This document shows positions 50,822 to 60,371 of a DNA stretch of 64,000 nucleotides, one piece after another. Both the position numbers and the translations under genes were made by a program. The notes beneath the pieces were generated by a model. The model had not been told where the DNA came from. It did no database searches and worked only from the letters and a program-made list of their open reading frames with translations. Source of the stretch: Flavobacterium hydatis (GTDB taxonomy: Bacteria; Bacteroidota; Bacteroidia; Flavobacteriales; Flavobacteriaceae); contig NZ_JPRM01000007.1 in the NCBI RefSeq assembly GCF_000737695.1, positions 1 to 64,000 on the forward strand. The letters run 5' to 3'. Within the stretch, counting starts at the first letter, position 1. The number at the start of each line of letters is the position of its first letter.

Positions 50822-51879
50822 GAAAGACGTATATAAATGGTACAGGTTGTCTTTCAGCTCAAAAAACATTTGATACTGTTTTTCTGGAAGATGCCGAATG
50901 GAATAAAAATGACAACGTTTTATTTATAAAAAAACCTGTTTACAAAGACTTTATTTCTCCCGTTGCAAGCCGAAGAATGGCTAACGGAATCAAAAATGGA
51001 ATCGTAGCTTCGGCTTATGCCATGAAAGAAGCTAATGTTACCAATATCGATGCTATTATTACTGGAACTGGAATGGGTTGTATCGAAGATTCAGAGAAAT
51101 TCCTGAAAGCAATTATCGACAATAACGAGGAGTTCTTAACGCCTACCGCTTTTATACAATCTACACACAATACAGTTGGAGCACAAATTGCCCTTACGCT
51201 ACAATGCAAAGGATATAATTTTACTTATGTAAATGGTGCAATCTCATTTGAATCGGCTCTTTTGGATGCAAAAATGCAAATCGAAGGAGACGAAGCCAAT
51301 TCAGTATTAGTTGGTGGAGTTGATGAAAACGGTGATTATACAATATCGCTTTTTAAACTAGCAGGATACATCAAAGAAGAAAGAAACGAACCTTACGAAC
51401 TTTTAAATGAAACCACAAAAGGTGCTGTTTATGGTGAAGGTGCTAGTTTTTTTGTTTTAGAAAATGAAAGAAAAGAAACTACGTATGCAGAACTTGCAGA
51501 TGTAGAAATAAAAAACAGATTATTAGAAGATGAAATTGAATCTGAAATTATCGAATTTCTGAAATCAAATAAATTACAAATCTCAGATATTGATGCTGTC
51601 GTTTTAGGATTTAATGGTGATGTTGAATTTGATTCTTATTATAAGAACTTAGCCGAAAAAGCTTTCGCAAATACACCACAAGTTTATTACAAACATTTAT
51701 GTGGAGAATACAATACGGCTTCCTCTTTCGGGTTATGGGTTGGTTCTAAAATTATCCAAACACAAACAATCCCCGAACTAATTAAAGTAAATTCATTAGA
51801 GAAACCATCATATAATACCATTTTATTATACAACCAATTAAACGGTAAAGACCATAGTTTTACATTAATTACAAAATGA
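50818..51879 (+). CDS. Chain-length-factor-like ketosynthase
   Basis: 353 residues. Ketosynthase fold, but where the catalytic Cys should be the sequence reads TYVNGAISFESALLDA: no Cys. The second and third His motifs are also not intact. The four-base overlaps with both neighbours show it is translated together with the active ketosynthase upstream. Probable partner subunit that sets chain length. Confidence 0.85.
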   Translation: MRKTYINGTGCLSAQKTFDTVFLEDAEWNKNDNVLFIKKPVYKDFISPVASRRMANGIKNGIVASAYAMKEANVTNIDAIITGTGMGCIEDSEKFLKAIIDNNEEFLTPTAFIQSTHNTVGAQIALTLQCKGYNFTYVNGAISFESALLDAKMQIEGDEANSVLVGGVDENGDYTISLFKLAGYIKEERNEPYELLNETTKGAVYGEGASFFVLENERKETTYAELADVEIKNRLLEDEIESEIIEFLKSNKLQISDIDAVVLGFNGDVEFDSYYKNLAEKAFANTPQVYYKHLCGEYNTASSFGLWVGSKIIQTQTIPELIKVNSLEKPSYNTILLYNQLNGKDHSFTLITK

Positions 51880-52652
51880 TAACGCACAAAAAAACCTCTT
51901 TGTTTTTTATCATCCTATTGCTTTTACTGCTTCTTACGAAACTTTATATCGCAATCAATATTTGGTGGTTTATTATCATTGGAATAATCTGGTTGAGTAT
52001 TGTTGCCATAAACTCGGCACGGATAAATTCTAATTATCATGTAAGAGCTTATTGCAATAATCCATCAATGACCAGAAAGAAAATTGCATTAACTTTTGAT
52101 GATGGCCCAAGCGAAACTACATTAGAAATTCTGGATGTTCTAAAAAAATATGATGTAAAAGCTACCTTTTTTTGCATTGGAAAAAACATAGAAAAACATC
52201 CCGAAATTATAGAACGTATCCTATCCGAAGGTCATTTGGTAGGGAATCATTCTTATAGTCATTCTCATTTTTTTGATTTTTATAATGCAAAAAAAATACT
52301 CGAAGAACTGGAGAAAACAGATGCACTTCTGGAAAAATTCACCAACAAAAAAATCAAGTTTTTCCGTCCACCCTATGGCGTAACAACTCCATCCATCCGA
52401 AGAGCTTTAAAAATAAGCAAGCATAAAGTAATTGGTTGGAATATACGATCACTTGATGGTGGCATTAAAGATCAGGAAATCATTTACAATCGTATTATAA
52501 AACGACTTTCTCCCGGCGGAATTGTACTTTTGCACGATACAGCCAAACATTCCGTTTTGGTCTTGGAACAGTTCTTGCAGTTCCTGCAGCAAAACAATTA
52601 TACCGTGATTTCGGTTAAAAAACTTTTGAATCTTAAAGCATATGAAGACTAA
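51876..52652 (+). CDS. Polysaccharide deacetylase family protein
   Basis: 258 residues. An N-terminal membrane anchor with two helices (about 8-46) and a NodB-type deacetylase domain: metal and base motifs TFDDGPSET (about 72-80), NHSYSHSHFF (about 123-132) and FRPPYG (about 163). Carbohydrate esterase family 4. Its substrate in pigment assembly is unknown. Overlaps its neighbours by 4 and 11 bases. Confidence 0.88.
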   Translation: MITHKKTSLFFIILLLLLLLTKLYIAINIWWFIIIGIIWLSIVAINSARINSNYHVRAYCNNPSMTRKKIALTFDDGPSETTLEILDVLKKYDVKATFFCIGKNIEKHPEIIERILSEGHLVGNHSYSHSHFFDFYNAKKILEELEKTDALLEKFTNKKIKFFRPPYGVTTPSIRRALKISKHKVIGWNIRSLDGGIKDQEIIYNRIIKRLSPGGIVLLHDTAKHSVLVLEQFLQFLQQNNYTVISVKKLLNLKAYED

Positions 52653-53277
52653 AATATATTTATTCGTTATTATCCTGAATCTGTTCGTATTGAACACCTT
52701 CGCACAAGAACAAAAAATGTCCGATAGTGAAATCACAGCTTTCAAACAATCCGTTAACGTAGTTTCTAAAAAAATAAAAACGTTAAGTACTGATTTTGTT
52801 CAATACAAGCATTTAGATTTTTTATCTAAGGATATTGAAACATCCGGAAAAATGATTTTTAAGGAACCAAGCTTATTACAATGGCAATACAAGAAACCTT
52901 ATAATTATACTATTGTATTTAAGAACGGTAAAATCCTAATTAACGACGAAGGAAAAAAGAGCGCTGTAGACATTGGCAATAGCAAAATTTTTAGTCGTAT
53001 TAATAAATTAATTGTAGGTAGCGTAAGCGGAGATATGTTTGATGATAAGGAATTTAGCATCAGCTATTTTAAATCCAAAAATCAGAACATCGCCAAGTTT
53101 ATTCCAAAAGATGCAACTTTAAAAAAATACATCAAACAAATAGAATTGACTTTTGATAAAGAAGACGCAACTGTTGTTCAGGTAAAATTGCTTGAATCAT
53201 CTGAAGATTATACTCGAATTGTACTTAAAAATAAAGTAATAAATGCAAAAATCGACGACTCCGTTTTTACTAATTAA
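52642..53277 (+). CDS. LolA-like carrier protein
   Basis: 211 residues. Signal peptide (YLFVIILNLFVLNTFA). The LolA-type fold is supported by DFVQYKHLDFLSKDIETSGKMIFKEPSLLQWQY (split as two short motifs, about 50-85) and by length. It would ferry lipid-like pigment through the periplasm. Overlaps the lipoprotein gene by 35 bases. Confidence 0.87.
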   Translation: MKTKIYLFVIILNLFVLNTFAQEQKMSDSEITAFKQSVNVVSKKIKTLSTDFVQYKHLDFLSKDIETSGKMIFKEPSLLQWQYKKPYNYTIVFKNGKILINDEGKKSAVDIGNSKIFSRINKLIVGSVSGDMFDDKEFSISYFKSKNQNIAKFIPKDATLKKYIKQIELTFDKEDATVVQVKLLESSEDYTRIVLKNKVINAKIDDSVFTN

Positions 53278-53881
53278 TTGCTTTCTAGTTATTTTCCTAT
53301 TTTCTTGTGGTTCAAAAATTACCGAAAATTATTCTCCAAAACCATTAGAAAAAACGACTTACGAAGCACCTTATTTTTCTAACCCAAAAATCGATTATGT
53401 TTATAAAGCAAACATAACCGTTTATGGTCACGAATTATCTGGGATTTTTATAGCCAAGAAAATAAATGATACCACGCACCGAGTTGTATTTACAACCGAA
53501 TTTGGTAATAAATTATTAGATTTTGAGATTTCGGAAACTACCTTTAAAGTCAACTCAATTGTGTCTGAATTAGATCGAAAAATTCTTATTTCGACCTTAA
53601 AAAAAGATTTCAGATTACTTCTTAAAAAAGACTATACAATAGACAAAAAATTTGAAAATCAAGAAAATACCATCTACCAAACTAAAGATGGCAAACAATA
53701 TAATTTCATATTTTTATCTAAAGAAAATAACAAACTAGAGAAAGTAGTACACGCTTCAGAGACAAAAGAAAAAATAACTATCAGTTTTAGTTCGGAAAAC
53801 AATATTTTTGCAGAAAAAACTGAGATTTTACATCAGAATATAAAGTTAAAAATAGAGCTAAACTATTTTAAAACAGAATAA
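53243..53881 (+). CDS. Lipoprotein of the pigment cluster (DUF3261/ApeN-like)
   Basis: 212 residues. Lipoprotein signal with Cys at about 22 (IFLFSCGSK). No catalytic motif. Position next to a LolA-like and MMPL genes matches the outer membrane lipoprotein of aryl-polyene clusters (DUF3261 type, from memory). It probably accepts the pigment at the outer membrane. Begins inside the LolA gene. Confidence 0.78.
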   Translation: MQKSTTPFLLINCFLVIFLFSCGSKITENYSPKPLEKTTYEAPYFSNPKIDYVYKANITVYGHELSGIFIAKKINDTTHRVVFTTEFGNKLLDFEISETTFKVNSIVSELDRKILISTLKKDFRLLLKKDYTIDKKFENQENTIYQTKDGKQYNFIFLSKENNKLEKVVHASETKEKITISFSSENNIFAEKTEILHQNIKLKIELNYFKTE

Positions 53882-53911
53882 AATTTAAACTAATCATCAA
53901 ATAAAATCAGA

Positions 53912-54523
53912 ATGAAAAAATTAACCTTAATTGCATTTGTATTTTTTATTGGACTAATAGAATCTCATGCACAAGTAACTGTAAGCCCAGGAATTCGTGG
54001 TGGTTTAAATGTTTCAAACCTTACCAATTTTGGATCTAGCGATGCAAAATCAGATTTTTATGTAGGTGGATTGGTAGCCATAAGATTCAATAAATATTTT
54101 ACCCTTCAACCAGAATTAACCTATACAAGACAAGGAGCAGATGCTCGTGAATTTTCAATGGAATCAATTAGATCAAGAAAAGTAAAATACGAACTAAACT
54201 ATATCTCATTAGGGACAGTTGCTAAATATCATTTTGGCGGAGGTGGATTCCATATATTAGGTGGTCCTTCTATAGATTTTAAAACAAGTGATAATTTTCC
54301 TTCATACGACTACAATCCTGTTGGAGTTGACATTGCCTTCGTTGGTGGTGTTGGGTATAGTTTACCTAATGGCTTAACCTTTGAAGCAAGATTTAAACAA
54401 GGGTTAATCGATATTTATGGATATGATGGTATTGATAACAACTACTATGATGACTATTATGATAATATCATTTTAAATACAGTTTTCCAAATTGGAGTTA
54501 CTTACACTTTTAAAGTAAAATAA
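53912..54523 (+). CDS. Outer membrane beta-barrel protein
   Basis: 203 residues. Signal peptide (LIAFVFFIGLIESHA) and alternating strands of the PorT/OmpW-like family (VTVSPGIRGGLNVSNL, FTLQPELTYTRQGA, FKIKV-like end). It could form a passage or dock for the pigment. Not coupled to its neighbours but in the same run. Confidence 0.85.
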   Translation: MKKLTLIAFVFFIGLIESHAQVTVSPGIRGGLNVSNLTNFGSSDAKSDFYVGGLVAIRFNKYFTLQPELTYTRQGADAREFSMESIRSRKVKYELNYISLGTVAKYHFGGGGFHILGGPSIDFKTSDNFPSYDYNPVGVDIAFVGGVGYSLPNGLTFEARFKQGLIDIYGYDGIDNNYYDDYYDNIILNTVFQIGVTYTFKVK

Positions 54524-54533
54524 AAATACAACT

Positions 54534-54905
54534 ATGGTTTTAAAAGACTTTTATAAAATACTCTCATTAGAAAACACAAGTGATTCTAAATACGATGCTG
54601 TCATTTTGGTAAATGATAAACACGATGTTTTTAAAGGTCATTTTCCAGACAACCCAATAATGCCAGGAGTATGTATGATACAGATTATAAAAGAACTTTC
54701 GGAAACAATAACCAAAAGTAACCTTATGATGCAAACGCTGAGTAATGTAAAATTCATGGCGCTGATTAATCCCGAAGTTACACCCGAATTACGTTTAGAA
54801 TTGGATGTCATCACAACCGAAGATGGTTTGGTAAAAGTAAAAAACACGACTTATTTTAACGAAACGGTTGCTTTAAAACTGAGCAATGTTTATAAAAAGA
54901 CTTAA
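54534..54905 (+). CDS. FabZ/ApeI-like dehydratase
   Basis: 123 residues, hot-dog fold. GHFPDNPIMPGVCMIQI (about 35-51) carries the catalytic His motif. The Glu of FabZ that follows is Gln here (MIQIIKE). This matches the ApeI-type dehydratases of aryl-polyene clusters. It removes water from the hydroxyacyl-ACP. Confidence 0.87.
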   Translation: MVLKDFYKILSLENTSDSKYDAVILVNDKHDVFKGHFPDNPIMPGVCMIQIIKELSETITKSNLMMQTLSNVKFMALINPEVTPELRLELDVITTEDGLVKVKNTTYFNETVALKLSNVYKKT

Positions 54906-54907
54906 TC

Positions 54908-55393
54908 ATGAAACTATTTTTATCCTTATTTTTATTAGTAAGTCTGGTAAGTACACCAGATCTTGCAACTATCCGGAAAATATATCCAACAGCTTCAGGG
55001 TCTGAAACAAGTGCAAAAGATTTTACTGCAAAACTAAACGATATTTCTACCACCGACGAGAATATTTTGGTAGCATATAAAGCAGCTTCGATACTATTGG
55101 ATTCTAAATACGAGAAAAAAGTTTCTGCCAAAATGAGTCGTTTTAAAGAAGGTGCCAAATTGTTAGAAAGCACTGTCGTAAAAGAACCAAACTCGATAGA
55201 AATTAGAATGATTCGATTAAGTATTCAGGAAAATGTACCTGGAATTACAGGTTATAAAAAAAATATTAAAGAAGACAAAAAATTTATTCTGGCACATTAT
55301 AAAGATCAAAATACTGCGCTAAAAGAATATCTTAAGAACTTTATCCTACAATCTAAAAGTTTTTCTGCAGAAGAAAAGCAAACCGTAAAGTAG
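54908..55393 (+). CDS. Hypothetical exported protein
   Basis: 161 residues. Short signal peptide (LFLSLFLLVSLVS). Mainly helical; no motif recognised. Such small exported proteins accompany flexirubin genes. It lies two bases after the dehydratase, so it is likely translated with it. Confidence 0.7.
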   Translation: MKLFLSLFLLVSLVSTPDLATIRKIYPTASGSETSAKDFTAKLNDISTTDENILVAYKAASILLDSKYEKKVSAKMSRFKEGAKLLESTVVKEPNSIEIRMIRLSIQENVPGITGYKKNIKEDKKFILAHYKDQNTALKEYLKNFILQSKSFSAEEKQTVK

Positions 55394-55410
55394 TTAAAGA
55401 AAATCATAAA

Positions 55411-56604
55411 ATGAAACCAATTTTATCTCAGGAAGAACAACTTGCCCAAACTAATTTTTGTGTTATTGTACCCACGTACAACAACCACAAAACCTTAGCA
55501 AGAGTTCTTGATTCTATTTTAGCCTACACCAAAAATGTTATTGTAGTCAATGATGGATCGACAGATAAAACAAGGGAAATATTAGAAGATTTTCCAGAAC
55601 TCATACAAATTCACCATCCCGAAAATCAAGGAAAAGGAATTGCATTACAAAACGGATTTAATAAAGCCATTGCTTTAAACTACGAATATGCAATAACAAT
55701 CGATTCTGATGGGCAACATTTTGCATCGGATATTCCTTCGTTTATCGATGCTATCCAAAACGAACCAAATTCACTACTTATTGGTAGTCGTAATATGACA
55801 CAGGAAAATGTGCCTAAAAAAAGTAGTTTCGGAAATAAATTTTCAAACTTCTGGTTTTGGTTTGAAACTGGAATTCGACTTGAGGACACACAATCTGGAT
55901 TTAGATTGTATCCTTTACGATTAATTCCCGAAAGACATTTTACTCCTAAATTTGAATTTGAAATCGAGATTATTGTACGTTGCGCATGGAAAGGCATTCC
56001 GGTTAAAAACATTCCGGTTAAAGTTTTATATGATCCACTAGAAAGAGTTTCTCATTTTCGCCCGTTTAAGGATTTTACCCGAATCAGTATTTTAAATACC
56101 GTATTGGTTTTTATTGCCCTTGTTTATATTAAGCCAAGAGATTTGATTCGGAAAATTAAAAAAAAAGGACTTAAAAAATTCTTACTTGAGGATATTCTAG
56201 AAAGCGACGAATCTAATTTTAAAAAGTCGGCAGCAATAGCATTAGGGGTTTTTATTGGGATTTCACCATTTTGGGGATTCCAGACCGTATTACTTCTTTT
56301 TTCTGCTACACTATTCAGACTTAATAAAGTCATTGCCTTTTTAGCATCCAATGTTAGTTTCCCTCCATTCATCCCGTTAGTAATATATGGATCATTAAAA
56401 ATGGGAAGCCTTTTTATAACAAATACAGCTCCATTGGTATTAAATGATTCGCTAGCACTTACAGATGTATCAAAAAACGTAACACAATATGTTGTTGGGA
56501 GCCTAGTATTAGCATCCGTAATGGCATTATTATTCGGATCAATAGCGTACTTACTTTTAACAATATTTAGTACACAACAAAATAAAACCAATAACAAAAT
56601 TTAA
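55411..56604 (+). CDS. GT2 glycosyltransferase with DUF2062 domain
   Basis: 397 residues. N-terminal family 2 glycosyltransferase (FCVIVPTYNNHKTL, VIVVNDGSTDKT, ITIDSDGQHFA). C-terminal DUF2062 membrane part (about 265-395) with FGxxxGxSPFWGFQTVLLL. Matches the ApeJ-like position in aryl-polyene clusters. It may glycosylate or otherwise decorate a lipid carrier. Confidence 0.88.
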   Translation: MKPILSQEEQLAQTNFCVIVPTYNNHKTLARVLDSILAYTKNVIVVNDGSTDKTREILEDFPELIQIHHPENQGKGIALQNGFNKAIALNYEYAITIDSDGQHFASDIPSFIDAIQNEPNSLLIGSRNMTQENVPKKSSFGNKFSNFWFWFETGIRLEDTQSGFRLYPLRLIPERHFTPKFEFEIEIIVRCAWKGIPVKNIPVKVLYDPLERVSHFRPFKDFTRISILNTVLVFIALVYIKPRDLIRKIKKKGLKKFLLEDILESDESNFKKSAAIALGVFIGISPFWGFQTVLLLFSATLFRLNKVIAFLASNVSFPPFIPLVIYGSLKMGSLFITNTAPLVLNDSLALTDVSKNVTQYVVGSLVLASVMALLFGSIAYLLLTIFSTQQNKTNNKI

Positions 56605-56686
56605 ATCGTTCACAGAATAAAAGATTCGCTAAATCCCATTCAAGATTTGTGAAAATTCTAGTAATTCGTGACAAAAAAACATAAGC
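56605..56686. other. Short gap with filler
   Basis: 82 bases with GATTCGCTAAATCC and AATTCGTGAC words, degenerate filler. No promoter seen. Confidence 0.35.
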
Positions 56687-59600
56687 ATGCATCATTATTT
56701 CTACGCCATACATTTATTTGTAAACAAAAGGAAATCGTTATCGGTTTTTCTGGCAATTGCAATGCTTTTTATATTCGGATTCTTTGCTTCAAAAATTAAA
56801 TTTGAAGAAGATATCACTAAGCTTATTCCAACAAACGATAAAACCGATGTTACTGCCAAAGTACTGAAACAACTTAATTTTGCCGATAAAATCACCGTTA
56901 TTTTCCAAATTGAAAAAGGAGGAACAGATGAAGATTTAAAAGAAATGGCAGCTGTTTTTACCGATAGTATTGCCAAAACTTGTAAACCTTATGTAACAGC
57001 TGTACAAGGAAAAATCGACGAAGAAAACATTCAGGAAACCATCGATTTTGTTTACAACAATGTACCACTTTTTCTAGACGATAAAGATTACGCAACCATA
57101 CAATCTAAATTACAAAAAGATAGTATTGCCGCAACAGTACAAGGAAATTACAAATCGATAATTTCGCCTTCAGGATTTATTACCAAAGATTTTATATTAC
57201 AAGATCCATTAGGGATTTCATTTATAGCTCTAAAAAAATTACAGCAATTAAATGTTGGTGATGATTTTACCCTCGACAATGGTTTTGTAATGACCAAAGA
57301 CAAAAAGAAATTGTTGTTGTTTATTACTTCTAATTTGCCTTCGAGCGAAACAGAACAAAACTCCATTTTTGCAGCAAAGCTTAATACGATAAAAGATAAT
57401 TTAAACAAGCAATTTAAAACCAAAGCTTCGGTAAGTTATTTTGGCTCAGCACTTATTGCTGTTGCAAATGCCAATCAGATTAAAGGCGATATTGTACTTA
57501 CTACAACTATTGCAATGATTACACTAATGCTTATTCTGATTTTATTTTATCGCAAAGTATTTATCCCGTTAATCATTTTTCTACCTACAGTTTTTGGAGC
57601 ATTATTTGCCATTGCATTTTTATACTTTGTCAAGGAAAGAATTTCGGCAATTTCACTCGGGATAGGATCCATCTTATTGGGGATTACAATAGATTATTCT
57701 ATTCATATCCTAACGCATTACAAGCATAATAGCGATGTAAAAACATTGTACAAAGACATCACAATGCCAGTAATCATGAGCAGTTCTACAACTGCCGTTG
57801 CTTTTTTATGTTTACTTTTTGTAAAATCAGATGCCTTAAACGACTTAGGAATTTTTGCTGCAGTAATCGTAATGGCTTCTGCATTTTTCTCACTTCTTAT
57901 TGTTCCTCATTTGTATAAACCGAAAGAGAACAATTTTGAACACAAGAAAAATGTGATTGATAAATTGGCTCATTTTTCATTTCATAACAATAAATTATTA
58001 ATTGGTTTTTGCGTTCTTATTACAATCGTTTGCTGTTTTACTTATAACAATGTTGGATTCAACAACGATTTATCACAACTCAATTTTGTGCCAAAAGAAA
58101 TCAAAGCTGCCGAAAAAGATTTAGAAGAAAGTACGACAAGTCTAACTTCTAAAACTATTTATCTGGCATCCTACGGAAATAGTATGGAAGAAGTTTTGCA
58201 AAAAAATAGCCAACTTTTTGATACACTCTCAAAAGAAAAACAAGAAAACAAAATACTAAATTATAGTTCTGTAGGAGGAATTATGCTTTCGCAAAAAGAG
58301 CAAAAGCAAAAAATAGACAAATGGAATTCGTTTTGGGATGCCAATAAAAAACAATTTTTAAAATCTCAATTAATCAACGAAGGTGCCAAACTTGGATTTA
58401 AACCCACAACATACACTGCATTTTTTGACCATCTTGATGCTAGCTTCAATCCTATAACCTATCAGGATTATTTAAAGATAAGTGCCTTACAATTACAAGA
58501 ATTTATTAGTGAAAAAAATGGCTTTTTTACCATCTCGACATTAGTAAAAGTCGCGCCAGAGCAACGTGATGCCTTTGTAAAATCGGCTTCGGCCAAAGAT
58601 GGTTTACTGGCAATTGACCGTCAGCAAATGAATGAAACTTTCTTTAGTACATTAAATACCGATTTTAATTCTCTGGTAAATTATTCGTTTGTTGCCGTAA
58701 TTCTTATACTGTTCTTCTTTTTCCGAAGAGTCGAATTGGTAATCATAAGTTGTATCCCGATTGCCTTAACCGGAATTGTAACCGCTGGTATCATGGGTAT
58801 TTTTAACATCCAACTGAATATTTTCAGCATGATTGTATGTACTTTGATATTTGGACATGGTGTCGACTTTAGTATTTTCATGACAAGTGCCTTACAGAAA
58901 GAATATACAACCGGAAAGAATGAAATTGCGATATACAGAACATCAATTATACTTGCCGTAATAACAACAATTCTAGGAATTGGCGCATTGATATTTGCCA
59001 AACATCCCGCATTACAATCTATTTCGTCGATTTCATTAATTGGAGTTTTTGCAGCGCTAATCATTACGTTTATCTTCTACCCGATTTTATTCAAGCTATT
59101 CTTGTCCAATCGTCCTAAAAACGGAAAAGCACCATTCCAGCTACGTTCCTTTATACATGGTGTATTATCATTTTTATACTATGGTCTTGGTGGAGTTTTA
59201 ATGTCCGTTTTTTGCTTGACATTTATGAAAATTCTTCCGCTAAAAGAAGAGACAAAAATAAAAGGATTCCGATATCTGATTTCTAAATTCATGAAATCTG
59301 TTTTATATACAAATCCATTTGTAAGCAAAAAAGTAATTAATGTTCATAACGAGAACTTCAAGAAACCAGCTGTAATTATTGCCAATCATTCTTCGTTTCT
59401 AGATATTCTTGCAGTTGGAATGCTAAGCCCAAAAATCATTTATCTGGTAAGCGACTGGGTATATAACTCTCCTATTTTTGGTGCTACGGTAAGAAAAGCA
59501 GGTTTTTATCCTGTATCAGAAGGTCTTGAAGGAGGACTTGAACATTTACGCCAAAAAATAGACGAAGGATATTCCTTAATGGTTTTTCCAGAAGGAACAA

Positions 59601-60370
59601 GATCAGAGAGCAATCAAGTAAAACGATTCCATAAAGGAGCATTTTATCTTGCAGAACATTTTAATCTGGATATTATTCCTATCCTAATTCATGGTACTTC
59701 AGAGGCATTACCAAAAGGAGATTTCATTATATATGATAGTGCAATAACTGTTTCTATTCTTGACCGAATTACTCCAGAGAATCTTTCATTCGGGAAAAAT
59801 TACACCGAAAGAACAAAGAAAATAAGTGCCTTCTTTAAAGCTGAATTCCATAAAACCCGAGAGCAACTTGAAGGCCCAGATTATTTCAAAAAAATGATTA
59901 TCAATAGTTTTGATTATAAAGAATCAGAAATAATAAATAGCGTAAAAAAGAATCTAAACACCAATCTAGAAACCTATTATCTATTAAATAAATACATTAA
60001 GGCTAAAGCCAAAATCTTGCATTTAAACAATGATTATGGTCAACTCGATTTGTTATTAACGCTACAAGAACCACAACGAAAAGTTGATTCTTATACTACC
60101 GATGAAGAAAAGCATGAGGTTGCACAAACCAATTATATAGTTAAGAAAAGAAACATACAGTATCTGGAAAATCTGGACATAGCATTGCAAAAACAATATG
60201 ATGTTGTTTTGGTTTCCGACGAAAATTACAACTCAATTATTGAAGAGATTATTCCGGCAACATCTTGCTTTATTTTAATAAATAGCGCTAGTTTAAAGGG
60301 CACATTGCTTAATTTTGGTTATACTTGTACAAATGAAGAAGACAAAATTATAGTCTTAAAGAAAGAATAG
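56687..60370 (+). CDS. MMPL exporter fused to PlsC acyltransferase and a methyltransferase-like tail
   Basis: 1227 residues in three parts. (1) An RND/MMPL-type transporter, about 1-870, with 12 or so helices in two blocks around two periplasmic loops. (2) A 1-acylglycerol-phosphate-type acyltransferase, about 880-1070, with HxxxxD as NHSSFLDILA and FPEGTRSE. (3) A tail, about 1085-1227, with a worn Rossmann pattern (ILHLNNDYGQLDLLLTL) like an SAM-dependent methyltransferase. Links pigment export with acylation. Confidence 0.88.
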   Translation: MHHYFYAIHLFVNKRKSLSVFLAIAMLFIFGFFASKIKFEEDITKLIPTNDKTDVTAKVLKQLNFADKITVIFQIEKGGTDEDLKEMAAVFTDSIAKTCKPYVTAVQGKIDEENIQETIDFVYNNVPLFLDDKDYATIQSKLQKDSIAATVQGNYKSIISPSGFITKDFILQDPLGISFIALKKLQQLNVGDDFTLDNGFVMTKDKKKLLLFITSNLPSSETEQNSIFAAKLNTIKDNLNKQFKTKASVSYFGSALIAVANANQIKGDIVLTTTIAMITLMLILILFYRKVFIPLIIFLPTVFGALFAIAFLYFVKERISAISLGIGSILLGITIDYSIHILTHYKHNSDVKTLYKDITMPVIMSSSTTAVAFLCLLFVKSDALNDLGIFAAVIVMASAFFSLLIVPHLYKPKENNFEHKKNVIDKLAHFSFHNNKLLIGFCVLITIVCCFTYNNVGFNNDLSQLNFVPKEIKAAEKDLEESTTSLTSKTIYLASYGNSMEEVLQKNSQLFDTLSKEKQENKILNYSSVGGIMLSQKEQKQKIDKWNSFWDANKKQFLKSQLINEGAKLGFKPTTYTAFFDHLDASFNPITYQDYLKISALQLQEFISEKNGFFTISTLVKVAPEQRDAFVKSASAKDGLLAIDRQQMNETFFSTLNTDFNSLVNYSFVAVILILFFFFRRVELVIISCIPIALTGIVTAGIMGIFNIQLNIFSMIVCTLIFGHGVDFSIFMTSALQKEYTTGKNEIAIYRTSIILAVITTILGIGALIFAKHPALQSISSISLIGVFAALIITFIFYPILFKLFLSNRPKNGKAPFQLRSFIHGVLSFLYYGLGGVLMSVFCLTFMKILPLKEETKIKGFRYLISKFMKSVLYTNPFVSKKVINVHNENFKKPAVIIANHSSFLDILAVGMLSPKIIYLVSDWVYNSPIFGATVRKAGFYPVSEGLEGGLEHLRQKIDEGYSLMVFPEGTRSESNQVKRFHKGAFYLAEHFNLDIIPILIHGTSEALPKGDFIIYDSAITVSILDRITPENLSFGKNYTERTKKISAFFKAEFHKTREQLEGPDYFKKMIINSFDYKESEIINSVKKNLNTNLETYYLLNKYIKAKAKILHLNNDYGQLDLLLTLQEPQRKVDSYTTDEEKHEVAQTNYIVKKRNIQYLENLDIALQKQYDVVLVSDENYNSIIEEIIPATSCFILINSASLKGTLLNFGYTCTNEEDKIIVLKKE

Positions 60371-60371
60371 C

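Noticed and set aside
56124..56597. 157-codon reading frame on the minus strand
   Set aside because: Antisense to the DUF2062 part of the GT2 gene; low-complexity shadow frame.
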